A stretch of 64,000 nt of DNA from MFD01213-c1 sp963704405 (GTDB taxonomy: Bacteria; Planctomycetota; Phycisphaerae; Tepidisphaerales; Tepidisphaeraceae). The stretch lies in the NCBI GenBank assembly GCA_963704405.1, contig OY969903.1:2604001-2668000 (forward strand). Reading direction: 5' to 3'. The notes under the pieces are model-generated. The model did no database searches and was not told the origin of the DNA. It was given only the letters and a program-made list of their open reading frames with translations. The number at the start of each line of letters is the position of its first letter. Position 1 is the stretch's first letter. The translations under genes were made by a program, and so were the position numbers. This document shows, piece after piece, positions 1 through 8,906 of the stretch.

Positions 1-815
1 GGATTGGAAACAGGCGCCGCGGCAATACTGAAATTATCAAAGCTGACCGTAACCGGCGGCAGATTGTTCTTGGCCATTGCGATCAGACCAGCGCGCGCAG
101 TGCCGGAAAAGAACGCGGATTTTTCGCTCCCCGTCAGCGTCACGCTCTGCGAAACTGCGGTAAACGCGCCGCCATTGACGGCATACGAACCGGTAACGAT
201 GCCGCTGGACGGATCTGCGCTGATCTGCAGGTCCAGTGTGTTGACGTTCGCAAACGCTCCAATGCTGGTATATGAGTTCGCCGTTGCGATCGAGTGGGTA
301 AAGCTGGTAGCGCCGGCGGGAAGCTGCTCGTCTGCAAACTGCAAAAACTGCCCCTGCGACTGTGAAGCCGCGACGAACTTAATGTAATTATCCTGGTCCG
401 GACCAAAGTTAATCCCACCCTGATCGGAAGGATTGCTCAAAAAACCAAGAGGCCCCTTCAGCCGTGTCGTAATGGTAAATGCGCCGCTGGCCGCGTTGAA
501 CTGGGTCTCGACCGCATCGACCAGCGTATTGTCCGATTCCCATGAGCCCCCGGCGGTTGCGGTGCCGGTCGTGGTAATATTCAGCACGCCGTTGGCCGGC
601 TGAAGATCGAGCAGCGCCGGTTGATATTCATTGCCGTTCTTATTCGGCTGCACCCAGGTAAATCCCGTCCCCTGGCCGGCCTTGTCGGTGATCACGCTGG
701 GCACCGCGGAGTTGAAGTCCAAAGAGAACGGCAGCGACTGCACGACCGATGCATCCCCCGCCAGCAGCCGCCGCCCCTCAAGGGTTTCGATAACAGGGAC
801 GACAGCGCAGCTCAA
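1..815 (-). CDS. Planctomycete surface protein with concanavalin-like domain (3' truncated)
   Basis: The frame runs off the left edge, so the C terminus is missing. About 270 residues are visible. The N terminus carries the planctomycete export motif (VIETLEGRRLLAGD), followed by a beta-rich region with a repeated GSW/SNPSDQGG/LQISADPSSGIVTGSY pattern and an SFDNF ending, as in concanavalin-like lectin/glucanase domains. It is probably exported and binds or surrounds a polysaccharide; the ligand is unknown. No in-frame ATG exists between the upstream TGA and the motif, so a TTG at 815 is the likeliest start, unless a frame error hides the real one. No clear ribosome binding site is seen. The domain call is by pattern, not by search. 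Confidence 0.6.
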   Translation of the reverse strand, partial: MSCAVVPVIETLEGRRLLAGDASVVQSLPFSLDFNSAVPSVITDKAGQGTGFTWVQPNKNGNEYQPALLDLQPANGVLNITTTGTATAGGSWESDNTLVDAVETQFNAASGAFTITTRLKGPLGFLSNPSDQGGINFGPDQDNYIKFVAASQSQGQFLQFADEQLPAGATSFTHSIATANSYTSIGAFANVNTLDLQISADPSSGIVTGSYAVNGGAFTAVSQSVTLTGSEKSAFFSGTARAGLIAMAKNNLPPVTVSFDNFSIAAAPVSN

Positions 816-950
816 GACGAGGATTCGACAGCTTCAGATGATCTTGCACAGCAAAACTCCACGGATAATTAAGCGGTGAAACACCCACACGTATACACGA
901 CGACATGCATCCTGACACGGTTACAACTCATTTGTCGTTTGTTTTTTGCA

Positions 951-1649
951 TTACTCGCCAAGCAGGCTCAACTGGCGCTCAAGTCTCCTGATCGAAACAG
1001 GCGCCGAAGTTTTAAGGTCCTGCGCATATAAAGAAACGCGGAGTTCTTCGATCATCCAGCGAAAATTTGATGCTTCCGGGGCGATGATCCCTTTGCCTGC
1101 GAGTAATTCGCATCGCTCTTTATACGCACGAGTGATAGGAAAGATTTGTGCCGAGATTTGCTGATCGCGCATGAGCCCGGCGTTTTGCAGCTTTTGCAGC
1201 CGCACTGCTATTCCCTTGATAAACCGTGGCAGATGAGTCAGCCACGGCGGCGGTGTAGCATTTAGAAAGTTTTTTGAAATTAATGCCGAGAGCTGCCCCC
1301 GCATGTCGCGGATGGGTTCGCTCAGCAGAGGGGGAAACGCGCGGCTCAGCGCCAGGTGAACGCCATGATAAGCCTCGAGAATGTCGCGCGCTGCCGTATT
1401 CAATTCCCGCGTTGCAATCGATAACCGCCGCCACCCGTCCTGCGCTTTGGCGATAAATGCTTCCCGCGTTCGTATCTCAATCGGCTCGCTGAACAGCGCC
1501 CGATCGACCGCCGCCGAAAGAATTTCTTCTTTCAACTCCGGCCAGTTCCCCAGCGGTTTGTAATGAAGCGACATCTGCTCAACGTCCACAAGCGTCCGGG
1601 CAAGCTGCTTCATTTCATGATCCAATTGCAGCATGAATAACCGTCGCAC
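951..1649 (-). CDS. hrpA: HrpA segment 4: DUF3418, C-terminal half
   Basis: It starts at RRLFMLQLDHEMKQLA, matching the HrpA RRLF block, and runs to the natural C terminus (IRRLERQLSLLGE). DUF3418 is the region that separates HrpA from the shorter HrpB helicases. Confidence 0.85.
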   Translation of the reverse strand: MRRLFMLQLDHEMKQLARTLVDVEQMSLHYKPLGNWPELKEEILSAAVDRALFSEPIEIRTREAFIAKAQDGWRRLSIATRELNTAARDILEAYHGVHLALSRAFPPLLSEPIRDMRGQLSALISKNFLNATPPPWLTHLPRFIKGIAVRLQKLQNAGLMRDQQISAQIFPITRAYKERCELLAGKGIIAPEASNFRWMIEELRVSLYAQDLKTSAPVSIRRLERQLSLLGE

Positions 1650-2377
1650 TCCCGCGGCGTGGCAACCCGAGACGCCTCGCGGCTATCCAGCACGCGCAAC
1701 GACACCGAATCCTCCCGGTCCACCAGCGCCGGAAACCCGGAAAACGTCGCGCCATTGCGATGAATCTCAATCCGCTCCGGCAAATCCCCGAAATCCCAGC
1801 GAATCAGTTTATCCCGCGTAAATTCCGGTGGCGGCAGGGCTGCGAAACTCTCCCGTGCCTTAATCCCAAGCTTCGCGCGTATCGCCACAATATCCCGGCC
1901 GCAAGCCACCGTTTTGCCTGCCGCATCCGTAATGCGGAAGTTCGTCTGCAAATAAGGTGAAAGCTGCTTGAGATCGAACGCCGACTTCGGAATAACTTCG
2001 CCAATCAACTTCCCAAGATGGTGCGCCATCGTGTCCAGAAACGGATTCAGGCTGTAACTCGCAGCGCAGGCGCTTCCCCCGTGTCCAATAGCGTCCGATC
2101 CCGGCAAAACGCTCGTAAGGCCTGTGTTACTTGGAGCGATGTCGTCATGAGAAGCCAAGTTTAAAATCCCGAGCGCGGCCAACACTTTCCCCGCAAAATC
2201 AGGCGCCGGAACCAATTTAATCCGAAGCGGTTTATGCAGGCACCGAATTAACTCAACCACCTTCTCACGAAGCATCCCCGGGACCACCCATTCAAACGGC
2301 CCCGCCGGAACCTGATTGAGCAAGGCCAGCGGAATAGTCGCCGTAACCCCGTCATCCGCGCCCGGCATCATGAACAT
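1610..2377 (-). CDS. hrpA: HrpA segment 3: DUF3418, first half
   Basis: It begins with PGADDGVTATIPLALLNQV, the conserved entry to the HrpA C-terminal DUF3418 domain, and includes FEWVVPGMLREKVVELI. It overlaps segment 2 by 26 bases in another frame. The final 15 or so residues after EASRVAT are out of frame. Confidence 0.85.
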   Translation of the reverse strand: MFMMPGADDGVTATIPLALLNQVPAGPFEWVVPGMLREKVVELIRCLHKPLRIKLVPAPDFAGKVLAALGILNLASHDDIAPSNTGLTSVLPGSDAIGHGGSACAASYSLNPFLDTMAHHLGKLIGEVIPKSAFDLKQLSPYLQTNFRITDAAGKTVACGRDIVAIRAKLGIKARESFAALPPPEFTRDKLIRWDFGDLPERIEIHRNGATFSGFPALVDREDSVSLRVLDSREASRVATPRECDGYSCCNWIMK

Positions 2378-4277
2378 ACGTAAGCGGAAATGTCAGATTC
2401 CCCATCCGCAATTCATCAGGAAACAGATCTGCGCGAATCTCCATCGCCTCCGGTTGGGCCACATCCTCAATCGTCATAAACAAAAGCTGCGGCGTATCCT
2501 TCTCCACCCTCTTCCGCCAACGCTCAAAAAGAATCCCGTTATACACATCCCCCGGCACCCGGCCGTGGTAAAACATAAATCGCTGCTGCGGCTCCGCCAG
2601 CAAATCATTTCGACGCGCCTTCGCCTCCAACTGTCGAACCTGGTGCGTGAGATTCTGGTTGTGCTTAAAGAACTCGCCGTTCGTGCGATATTCCCCCTCC
2701 ACCAATGCATGATGAATAAAAATTTCGCGAGAGGTCCGCGGCTCGATCGGCCCGTACGAAACAGTACGATGCGGGACAATGACAAGCCCCTTGAGCGAAA
2801 CCTTCTCGCCTGCAATCACATCAGCGCGCTGGGGATTCCACTGCGGCTCGCTGTATGTTCGCTTGATCAGGTGCGCCGCCGCCCGCTCAATCCATTCCGG
2901 CGAAATCTTTGCAACCGTGCGGGCATAAAGCCGCGTGGTTTCAACAACCTCCGCCGCCATCACCCATTGCGGACGCTTGGAAAACAGCGCCGACCCCGGA
3001 AAGAGAAAAAACTTCGAACCGCGCGGCCCCGCATAATCGGCGGTTTCAGTCTTGTTTCCCACATTAGACAAAAGCCCGGCAAGCAATGCGCGATGAATGC
3101 TGTCCGCACGAGCCTCATTGTGGTTCGGCTTCCATCCCATCTCCGTGACCGTCGCAAACAATTGCTGATGCACGTCGTGCCACTCGCGCATCCGGATGTA
3201 AGAGAGAAATTGCTGCTTGCACTGCTTACGGAGCTGGCTGTTGGAAAGGTGCTTTGATTTCTCGTGGAAGAAATCCCACATCTTAAGATAGCCAAGGAAA
3301 TCGCTCGCTTCATCGGCGAACTGCCTGTGGGCTTCATCCGCAACTTCCGCCAGCTCCGTCGGCCGTTCACGCGGGTCCTGCACCGAAAGAGCCGAGGCAA
3401 TAATGAGGACCTCCGCCAGGCAATTTTCCCTTTCCGCCGCCAGGATCATCCGGCCAAGCCGCGGGTCCACCGGCAGACGGGCGAGCTGCCGTCCGGCAGG
3501 AGTGAGCTCATTGTCTTCCGTCACCGCGCCCAGTTCGTGCAGCGTCAGATAACCATCTCGAATCAGCCGCGCATCCGGCGGTTCCACAAACGGGAAATCA
3601 CTGATGTTCCCAAGCCGCAGCGCCGTCATCTGGAGAATGACGGCAGCCAGATTCGTCCGAAGGATTTCCGGCTCCGTAAACAGCGGCCGCGATAAATAAT
3701 CCTCTTCAGAATACAGCCGGATACAGACGCCTTCGCTCACGCGCCCGCAGCGTCCCTTGCGCTGGTCGGCGCTCGCACGCGACACAGGCTCAATCGGCAG
3801 CCGCTGCACCTTCGTCCGTGGGCTATAGCGGCTGATCCGCGCGCTTCCCGGATCGATTACATACTTGATCCCCGGCACCGTGAGCGAAGTTTCGGCAACA
3901 TTCGTCGTCAGCACGATCCGCCTCTTCCCGTGTGGCTGAAATATCTTCGACTGCTCGTCCCCCGAAAGCCTCGCATATAGCGGAAGAATTTCCGTGCCCG
4001 GCGGATGATGCCTGCGCAATTCCTCCGCCGTCTCGCGAATTTCCCGCTCGCCGCTCAGGAATACAAGAACATCAGCCGGCCCATGCCGCGCAAGTTCATC
4101 AACCGCTTCAACGATCGCCATGACCTGCTCGCGGTCCTCCTCATCAGGCTCGTCAGATGCGAGCGGTCGATACCGCACCTCCACCGGATATGTGCGGCCG
4201 GAAACCTCAATGATCGGCGCATTGTTAAAATGCCGGCTGAATCGCTCCGGATCGATCGTCGCCGAGGTGATGATCAC
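2352..4277 (-). CDS. hrpA: HrpA segment 2: SAT motif, helicase C, HA2 and OB fold
   Basis: It opens with IITSATIDPERFSRHFN (motif III, SAT) and contains LTTNVAETSLTVPGI and QRKGRCGR (motifs V and VI), followed by the HA2 and OB-fold region. The annotated ATG at 4277 is internal to the family sequence, not a real start: the coding frame extends upstream to the break near 4347. The last residues (HDAGRG) are out of frame. Confidence 0.9.
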   Translation of the reverse strand: MIITSATIDPERFSRHFNNAPIIEVSGRTYPVEVRYRPLASDEPDEEDREQVMAIVEAVDELARHGPADVLVFLSGEREIRETAEELRRHHPPGTEILPLYARLSGDEQSKIFQPHGKRRIVLTTNVAETSLTVPGIKYVIDPGSARISRYSPRTKVQRLPIEPVSRASADQRKGRCGRVSEGVCIRLYSEEDYLSRPLFTEPEILRTNLAAVILQMTALRLGNISDFPFVEPPDARLIRDGYLTLHELGAVTEDNELTPAGRQLARLPVDPRLGRMILAAERENCLAEVLIIASALSVQDPRERPTELAEVADEAHRQFADEASDFLGYLKMWDFFHEKSKHLSNSQLRKQCKQQFLSYIRMREWHDVHQQLFATVTEMGWKPNHNEARADSIHRALLAGLLSNVGNKTETADYAGPRGSKFFLFPGSALFSKRPQWVMAAEVVETTRLYARTVAKISPEWIERAAAHLIKRTYSEPQWNPQRADVIAGEKVSLKGLVIVPHRTVSYGPIEPRTSREIFIHHALVEGEYRTNGEFFKHNQNLTHQVRQLEAKARRNDLLAEPQQRFMFYHGRVPGDVYNGILFERWRKRVEKDTPQLLFMTIEDVAQPEAMEIRADLFPDELRMGNLTFPLTYVHDAGRG

Positions 4278-4279
4278 CT

Positions 4280-4972
4280 TCAGGTCCGGCCGCTTTGGAA
4301 GAAGCTGCTTGATATAGCCCAGAAGAAAATCAATATTGAGGCTGCGCCGTGCGCCTCATCAATAATAAGCGTGTCGTACTGTTCCAGGAAACGGTCGCTC
4401 TGCGTCTCGGCCAGCAGGATGCCGTCGGTCATCAGCTTGACCAGCGTTTCCGGATTTGTGCGGTCGCCAAAGCGGACTTTGTAACCGACGACCTGGCCCG
4501 GCGAAGTCTGAAGTTCCTGGGCAATCCGGGACGCAACACTGCGCGCCGCAATTCGGCGAGGCTGCGTATGCCCGATCATCCCGTCAATGCCGCGCCCAAG
4601 GCCCAGGCATATTTTCGGAAGCTGCGTCGTCTTCCCCGATCCCGTCTCGCCGCACAAAATGACGACTTGGTGTTCACTGATAGCCTTCTCGATTTCTTCA
4701 CGCCTCTGGACGATCGGAAGATCAGCCGGAAACCTCGGCAGCGGCCGGGCAAGCTGCCGGCGCTTGCGACGTTCAATCGACGCGGCCAAATCATCAGCGA
4801 TCTCATCAATGAGCTTGCTCGCCGGCCGGCCTTGCCCAAGCAATTGATCTGTCCGCCGCAGGCGATCGCGCAGCACACGCCGGTCCCGCAGCATGGCGGA
4901 TGGAACCTGCTCGGAAAGTTCAGCAAGTGAAGAAAATTGCGTCGGGTCAGCCATGCAGATAGATCGGCACAT
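4280..4972 (-). CDS. hrpA: HrpA segment 1: helicase ATP-binding domain
   Basis: This segment holds the Walker A motif GETGSGKTTQLPKI, the QPRRIAA motif Ia, and ends with LIIDEAH. The frame is lost immediately after the DEAH box; the last 20 or so residues of this ORF are out of frame with the protein family. Confidence 0.85.
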   Translation of the reverse strand: MCRSICMADPTQFSSLAELSEQVPSAMLRDRRVLRDRLRRTDQLLGQGRPASKLIDEIADDLAASIERRKRRQLARPLPRFPADLPIVQRREEIEKAISEHQVVILCGETGSGKTTQLPKICLGLGRGIDGMIGHTQPRRIAARSVASRIAQELQTSPGQVVGYKVRFGDRTNPETLVKLMTDGILLAETQSDRFLEQYDTLIIDEAHGAASILIFFWAISSSFFQSGRT

Positions 4973-5004
4973 GCGCCGCGAGGGGAATTATAGCGCAGAT
5001 TGCT

Positions 5005-5691
5005 TCAGGATTCCGGCGGCGTTTTAACAGAAGGCGGAGGCGGCGCCGGTAATCCCATTGCATCCCTGAGTTCGCTCGCCAGCTCCAAATAGGCTTGCTG
5101 AAGCGCCGCTGTCGCCGCTGCCCGCGCCGCCTGCGGTTCCTGGTTCGGATCCACTGTGATCGGAAGACCAAAGTTGATCCCCCACTTCGTTCGCCGCAGC
5201 GGAAGCCAGCTTCGTGGCTTGAAATAAGCCGCAGTCCCAAGCGCCACGCACGGAATGATCGGCGCCCCCGAAATCTGCGCCAGGCGAATAACGCCAGGCT
5301 TGAAATGCCCGCCGGAGATCACGGAATGTTCTTCCGTTCGAATCACCCCTTCCGGAAACATCGCAACGATTCGCCCCGCCTCAAGGCGCGCAACCAGCTT
5401 ATGTGTCGCCGCAACATCCGTGCGGCCGCGATCCACAAAAACACAATTCATCGCCGTATAAAATCGCCCTACAAACCGCATCTTCAAAAAATCCACGATC
5501 GAAAGAAAATCCAAATGCCGCGGCGACGCCCCGATCAGCACAAACACATCGAACGGGCTCAGATGGCTGCATGCCAGGACCGCCGCCCCGCTGCGAGGAA
5601 TTCGATCGAGATGAAGAATCACATGCCGCGAAGTAATCCACCAGATGTGAAGACCAAAACCGCGGACGACGGAATAGGAAAAGTCGCTCAT
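5005..5691 (-). CDS. PlsC-type lysophosphatidic acid acyltransferase (paralogue 1)
   Basis: A 1-acylglycerol-3-phosphate acyltransferase-fold protein of 228 residues. The catalytic HX4D box is HLSPFD (about residues 43-48) and the substrate-binding FPEG motif is at about 112-115. It probably moves an acyl chain to a glycerophosphate or other lysolipid at the cytoplasmic membrane. ATG 5691 is preceded by AGGA and is preferred; ATG 5712 would overlap the previous gene further. It lies downstream of a second PlsC paralogue and a glycosyltransferase, in a tight three-gene unit, so a role in a glycosylated or modified lipid is plausible. The exact substrate cannot be read from the sequence. Confidence 0.85.
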   Translation of the reverse strand: MSDFSYSVVRGFGLHIWWITSRHVILHLDRIPRSGAAVLACSHLSPFDVFVLIGASPRHLDFLSIVDFLKMRFVGRFYTAMNCVFVDRGRTDVAATHKLVARLEAGRIVAMFPEGVIRTEEHSVISGGHFKPGVIRLAQISGAPIIPCVALGTAAYFKPRSWLPLRRTKWGINFGLPITVDPNQEPQAARAAATAALQQAYLELASELRDAMGLPAPPPPSVKTPPES

Positions 5692-5699
5692 CAGTCCTG

Positions 5700-6503
5700 C
5701 TACGGTACCCACTTATCGTCGATGTTGTAGCGCTGGCGGATTTCCTCGTACAAAGCTGTGTATTGCCTTTGCAATTCTTCCGCCATCACCTGTCGCGCAT
5801 CCCTCCGCGGAAGATCCTGCCGCGGAACGATCGGTGAACCATACGCCAGCCAAAGCCGCCCCCGCCGAAACGGAAGCCACGGAGCAACATGATTGAGCGT
5901 GTGTGTGCCAACAGTCACAACCGGAACAACCGGAGCCCCGCTCCGATATGAAATAAGACAAACACCCCGCTTGATCGGTCCGCCTCGGCAAGCTGATTTC
6001 GTCCCAATGCAAACCCCGCCTTCCGGACAAATCCCAACAACGCGGCCTTGCTCCAGCCGCCTGATCGCCGTGCGAATCGTCGTAACCGGAACGCCCTGGC
6101 GGATAACAGGAAAGCAGCAGAGCCTCGGCAGCAGCCATGCCCAGGCGCGCGTGCGATAAAATTCAATTCGCGTCACCCAGTCAATCTGCCGCTTGTAAAT
6201 GATCCCAATGACAAACGGTTCCAGGTGGCTGAGATGCGTGCTGGCAAGAATGTACGGGCCGGTTCGATCCATCGCTTCGGGACGAATGATTTCAACCTTC
6301 AACGTACAGAACCAGGTGAAGCGGCCAAGCAACCAGAACAGGCGGTAAACGATCTTCGAAAATAACCTGCGATAAATCGGACGATGATCTCGCGCCGCCG
6401 CTCGCTGCGCGCCCGTCAGCAGCAGGGGGGCCGTAATCGGCGGATGCTCCGCGATCGAGTTCGAGCCAGGCAACGCCGCGCTCATCTGTGAAACATCTTT
6501 CAT
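5700..6503 (-). CDS. PlsC-type acyltransferase (paralogue 2, HX4E variant)
   Basis: A 267-residue acyltransferase of the PlsC fold. It has CPEGG at about 159-163, in place of the usual FPEG, but the catalytic box reads HLSHLE (about 90-95), so the usual Asp is replaced by Glu. A hydrophobic stretch (about 50-66) precedes the domain. The ATG overlaps the stop of the upstream glycosyltransferase by four bases (ATGA), so the two are translationally coupled. Two different PlsC paralogues side by side suggest distinct acyl acceptors or the two acylation steps of one lipid. Confidence 0.82.
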   Translation of the reverse strand: MKDVSQMSAALPGSNSIAEHPPITAPLLLTGAQRAAARDHRPIYRRLFSKIVYRLFWLLGRFTWFCTLKVEIIRPEAMDRTGPYILASTHLSHLEPFVIGIIYKRQIDWVTRIEFYRTRAWAWLLPRLCCFPVIRQGVPVTTIRTAIRRLEQGRVVGICPEGGVCIGTKSACRGGPIKRGVCLISYRSGAPVVPVVTVGTHTLNHVAPWLPFRRGRLWLAYGSPIVPRQDLPRRDARQVMAEELQRQYTALYEEIRQRYNIDDKWVP

Positions 6504-7792
6504 TTGCCCGGCTCAGGAGTTTTGGCGCCCCATCCGCGAGCATTCGCCGCCGCGCGAAGAGTGACATCCAGACTGATAAAAGCCACCCCGGCAAGAATCG
6601 CCCCAACAACAATCCCCCCCAGAAGCCATTCCCCCAGCGTCGGCCAGAAAACGGCGCCAAACCCCGCGCGGCCAGGATTGTAATCCGCCATCGCCGGCAA
6701 CGATCCATGCAGCAACAAATGCCCCACCGCAATCGCCCCCGCAATCAGCAACGGCCCCAGCGGCGGCATCGAAACATTCGATCCTGCCAGCACGCTCACC
6801 GGATGCAGCCTGAGCCGCCTCGCTACGAAAAGACTCATTACCGTTTGAACCCCATACAGCGGTAGATTGGCGATAAACACCCCCGTTGCAAAGCCCGCCG
6901 CAAATCGCGTTCGGCTGGCGGTGTCCTCGCACACTTCACGCCACGCCGCTATCGGATTAACCCAGTGCATCAATCGACGCCAAAGCGTCCGTCGCGGCCC
7001 CGAGGCGAACGGTTGATTCGATCCCCGTCGCGGCAGCGGATTCAGCGCAGCCCCAATCAATCGGCAATGCATCCGCGCCGACCGAACGCTATCCAGCCAC
7101 GGTTTAAAGTGACTCACTCGCTCACCCGGCGGCAAATAACGGCAAGCCACCGGCCCTCCAATCACCGGCACCCCCGCCCAGGCGGCGCGAGTAATGATCT
7201 CCGTTTCAAAACCAAAATGCTCAGCCGCGCACTTGATGCTCGCGACAAGGTTCAAAGGATACACCCGCAAACCGCACTGGCTGTCCGCAACGCGCAGCCC
7301 ACTTTCAATCCAGACTAGCAAATTAGAAACTCGGCGGCCCACACAACTGCGCCTCGGATAATCGGCCGCATGGATATCCCGCACACCAACAATCAGCCCC
7401 GTAGGACGTTTCTGGGACAAATCCAACAATGCCGGAATATCCTCCGGCGAAAGCTGGCCGTCGGTGTCGATCGTGATTGCATGTGTGAAGCCCGCGTCGA
7501 TTGCATAGGCAAAAGCCGATCTTAAAGCGGCGGCCTTGCCGCGGTTGATCGGATGAACGATTACATGCGAACTGTCGGGCCGCACCGATCGCCAGGCCGA
7601 AAGCACATCCGCCGTCCCATCGCTCGACCCATCGTCAACGACGATGACCGGAAGCCCCAGCGATTCAATTCGATGGATGATATCAGGCAGGGTGCGAGCA
7701 TTGTTATACGTCGGGGCGACGGCGACAGGCCGAAACGGATGACGGGCGCCGGTTGAAAATTCGTTCATGTTCAATGATTCAAATGCAGGCAC
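6500..7792 (-). CDS. Family 2 glycosyltransferase fused to DUF2062
   Basis: Residues 20-250 form a GT2 domain of the dolichol-phosphate-mannose-synthase type: PTYNNARTL, VVDDGSSDGT (51-60), a GKAAALR block and the metal-binding DTD (109-111). Residues about 280-400 are a DUF2062 domain with several hydrophobic segments (GFATGVFIANLPLYGVQT). The enzyme probably adds a sugar to a lipid carrier at the inner face of the membrane. It heads a unit with two PlsC acyltransferases (ATGA overlap with the first). A second possible start is ATG 7768. The gene is divergent from the methyltransferase at 7908. Confidence 0.88.
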   Translation of the reverse strand: MPAFESLNMNEFSTGARHPFRPVAVAPTYNNARTLPDIIHRIESLGLPVIVVDDGSSDGTADVLSAWRSVRPDSSHVIVHPINRGKAAALRSAFAYAIDAGFTHAITIDTDGQLSPEDIPALLDLSQKRPTGLIVGVRDIHAADYPRRSCVGRRVSNLLVWIESGLRVADSQCGLRVYPLNLVASIKCAAEHFGFETEIITRAAWAGVPVIGGPVACRYLPPGERVSHFKPWLDSVRSARMHCRLIGAALNPLPRRGSNQPFASGPRRTLWRRLMHWVNPIAAWREVCEDTASRTRFAAGFATGVFIANLPLYGVQTVMSLFVARRLRLHPVSVLAGSNVSMPPLGPLLIAGAIAVGHLLLHGSLPAMADYNPGRAGFGAVFWPTLGEWLLGGIVVGAILAGVAFISLDVTLRAAANARGWGAKTPEPGK

Positions 7793-7907
7793 ACGCGGCC
7801 AATCGCGACAGGCAGCCCCTGAACTCCAGCGATCTCCGGCATTTTATCCGCATCGGGGGATTTTGCTACCTTTGTCAACAGGCATCAGCCCCATACAATT
7901 CAACCTC

Positions 7908-8660
7908 ATGGAGACCGACGCCGCCCCCGCTATCCTCCCCCCGCACCCCGCACTGTCGAATTACTATCGCGGACCCAAACGTCTTTTCATCAAGCAGATT
8001 TTCGATCAGGGGGCGGCTGATTACGACAGAGTCGAACGCGTGATGGCGCTGGGCAGCGGTTCCTGGTATCGCAGGCAGGCCCTCCGCCGGGCCGGGCTTG
8101 TCGCCGGCATGAAAGTTCTGGACGTCGCCGTCGGTACCGGTCTGGTCGCCCGCGAAGAAGTCGGCATCGTCGGAAATCCCCGCATGGTTGTCGGGCTCGA
8201 TCCCAGCGCCGGAATGCTCACGCAGGCAACCCGCCTGCTGCAAATTCCCGTCATCATGGGCCTCGGCGAACAATTACCCCTGCCGGATGCCGAGTTCGAT
8301 TTTCTCAGCATGGGCTACGCCCTGCGGCACGTTTCCGATCTGAATGCCCTGTTCCAGGAATTCTTTCGCACCCTCAAGCCCGGCGGAAAAGGATGCGTGC
8401 TGGAACTCAGCCGCCCAACCGGAAAAATCAGGCGCGCATTGCTGAAGGCATATATGCGCGTAGTGGTTCCCTGGATCACCCGCCTGATGACCGGCCGCGC
8501 CGATTCGCAACTTCTATGGCAATACTACTGGGATACCATCGAATTATGCATCTCGCGCGAACGTGTCATCTCAATCATAAAAGACGCCGGATTCACTGGC
8601 GTCCACTGCCGCGTAGAGCACGGAATATTCAGCGAGTACACGTTTCTAAAGCCCAAATAG
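7908..8660 (+). CDS. UbiE/MenG-like SAM-dependent methyltransferase
   Basis: A 250-residue class I methyltransferase. The SAM-binding motif I is LDVAVGTGLVA (about 71-81), followed by LDPSAGML and LPLPDAEFDFLSMGYALRHV, as in the UbiE/COQ5 family that methylates benzoquinol or naphthoquinol precursors. The C-terminal part (LLWQYYWDTIELC) is not typical of textbook UbiE, so a different quinone or lipid substrate is possible. ATG 7908 gives the expected N terminus; the longer ORF from 7767 overlaps the divergent neighbour. It stands alone, with a bidirectional terminator about 190 bases downstream. Confidence 0.82.
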   Translation: METDAAPAILPPHPALSNYYRGPKRLFIKQIFDQGAADYDRVERVMALGSGSWYRRQALRRAGLVAGMKVLDVAVGTGLVAREEVGIVGNPRMVVGLDPSAGMLTQATRLLQIPVIMGLGEQLPLPDAEFDFLSMGYALRHVSDLNALFQEFFRTLKPGGKGCVLELSRPTGKIRRALLKAYMRVVVPWITRLMTGRADSQLLWQYYWDTIELCISRERVISIIKDAGFTGVHCRVEHGIFSEYTFLKPK

Positions 8661-8848
8661 GTGGGATTTGGTGGTTGCTTCAGACTCCTGACAAAATGCG
8701 GGGACGGTTTCACCCGACTTCCAGCGATATCAGCGCGAGGACAGCCCGGTACCGGAACCCACAAGCTTTGCCGCCATCGTGTGTGCCCCCGCAATGCTGC
8801 TCACGCGCCACCGTCGATAAACGCGTAAAGACGATCCTGGGAAAACTC

Positions 8849-8876
8849 AAGCGGGTGCGTACGGACGCACCCGCTT
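8849..8876. terminator. Bidirectional hairpin terminator
   Basis: A perfect 12-bp inverted repeat (AAGCGGGTGCGT and its complement) with a four-base loop sits between the convergent methyltransferase (ends 8660) and HtrA-like protease (ends 8907). T-rich sequence follows on both strands (TCATTTCTT and GAGTTTTCC). This is the strongest terminator-like structure in the window. Confidence 0.85.
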
Positions 8877-8906
8877 TCATTTCTTCGCTAATCCGTCTTC
8901 ATCTTT

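Larger units (their letters stand above)
951..4972 (-). pseudogene. hrpA: ATP-dependent RNA helicase HrpA, whole locus, three frame breaks
   Basis: Joined across three one-base frame breaks, the four segments give a full-length DEAH-box helicase of about 1,330 residues, co-linear with enterobacterial HrpA: helicase ATP-binding domain, helicase C domain, HA2/ratchet, OB fold and DUF3418. HrpA unwinds RNA and is linked to rescue of stalled ribosomes. Breaks: near 4347, directly after DEAH, where a lost A would restore DEAHERSLNID; near 2366, where an extra base falls before PGADDGV; near 1655, where a missing base would restore ATRAGVRRLF. All domains are present and conserved on both sides of each break, which fits sequencing error better than long-standing decay. 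Start is ATG 4972 or ATG 4954. It stands alone, with no operon partner. Confidence 0.85.

Noticed and set aside
2316..3257. A 313-codon plus-strand ORF inside hrpA
   Set aside because: The sequence is rich in Arg, Pro and His with no domain, and the minus strand is clearly the HrpA helicase.
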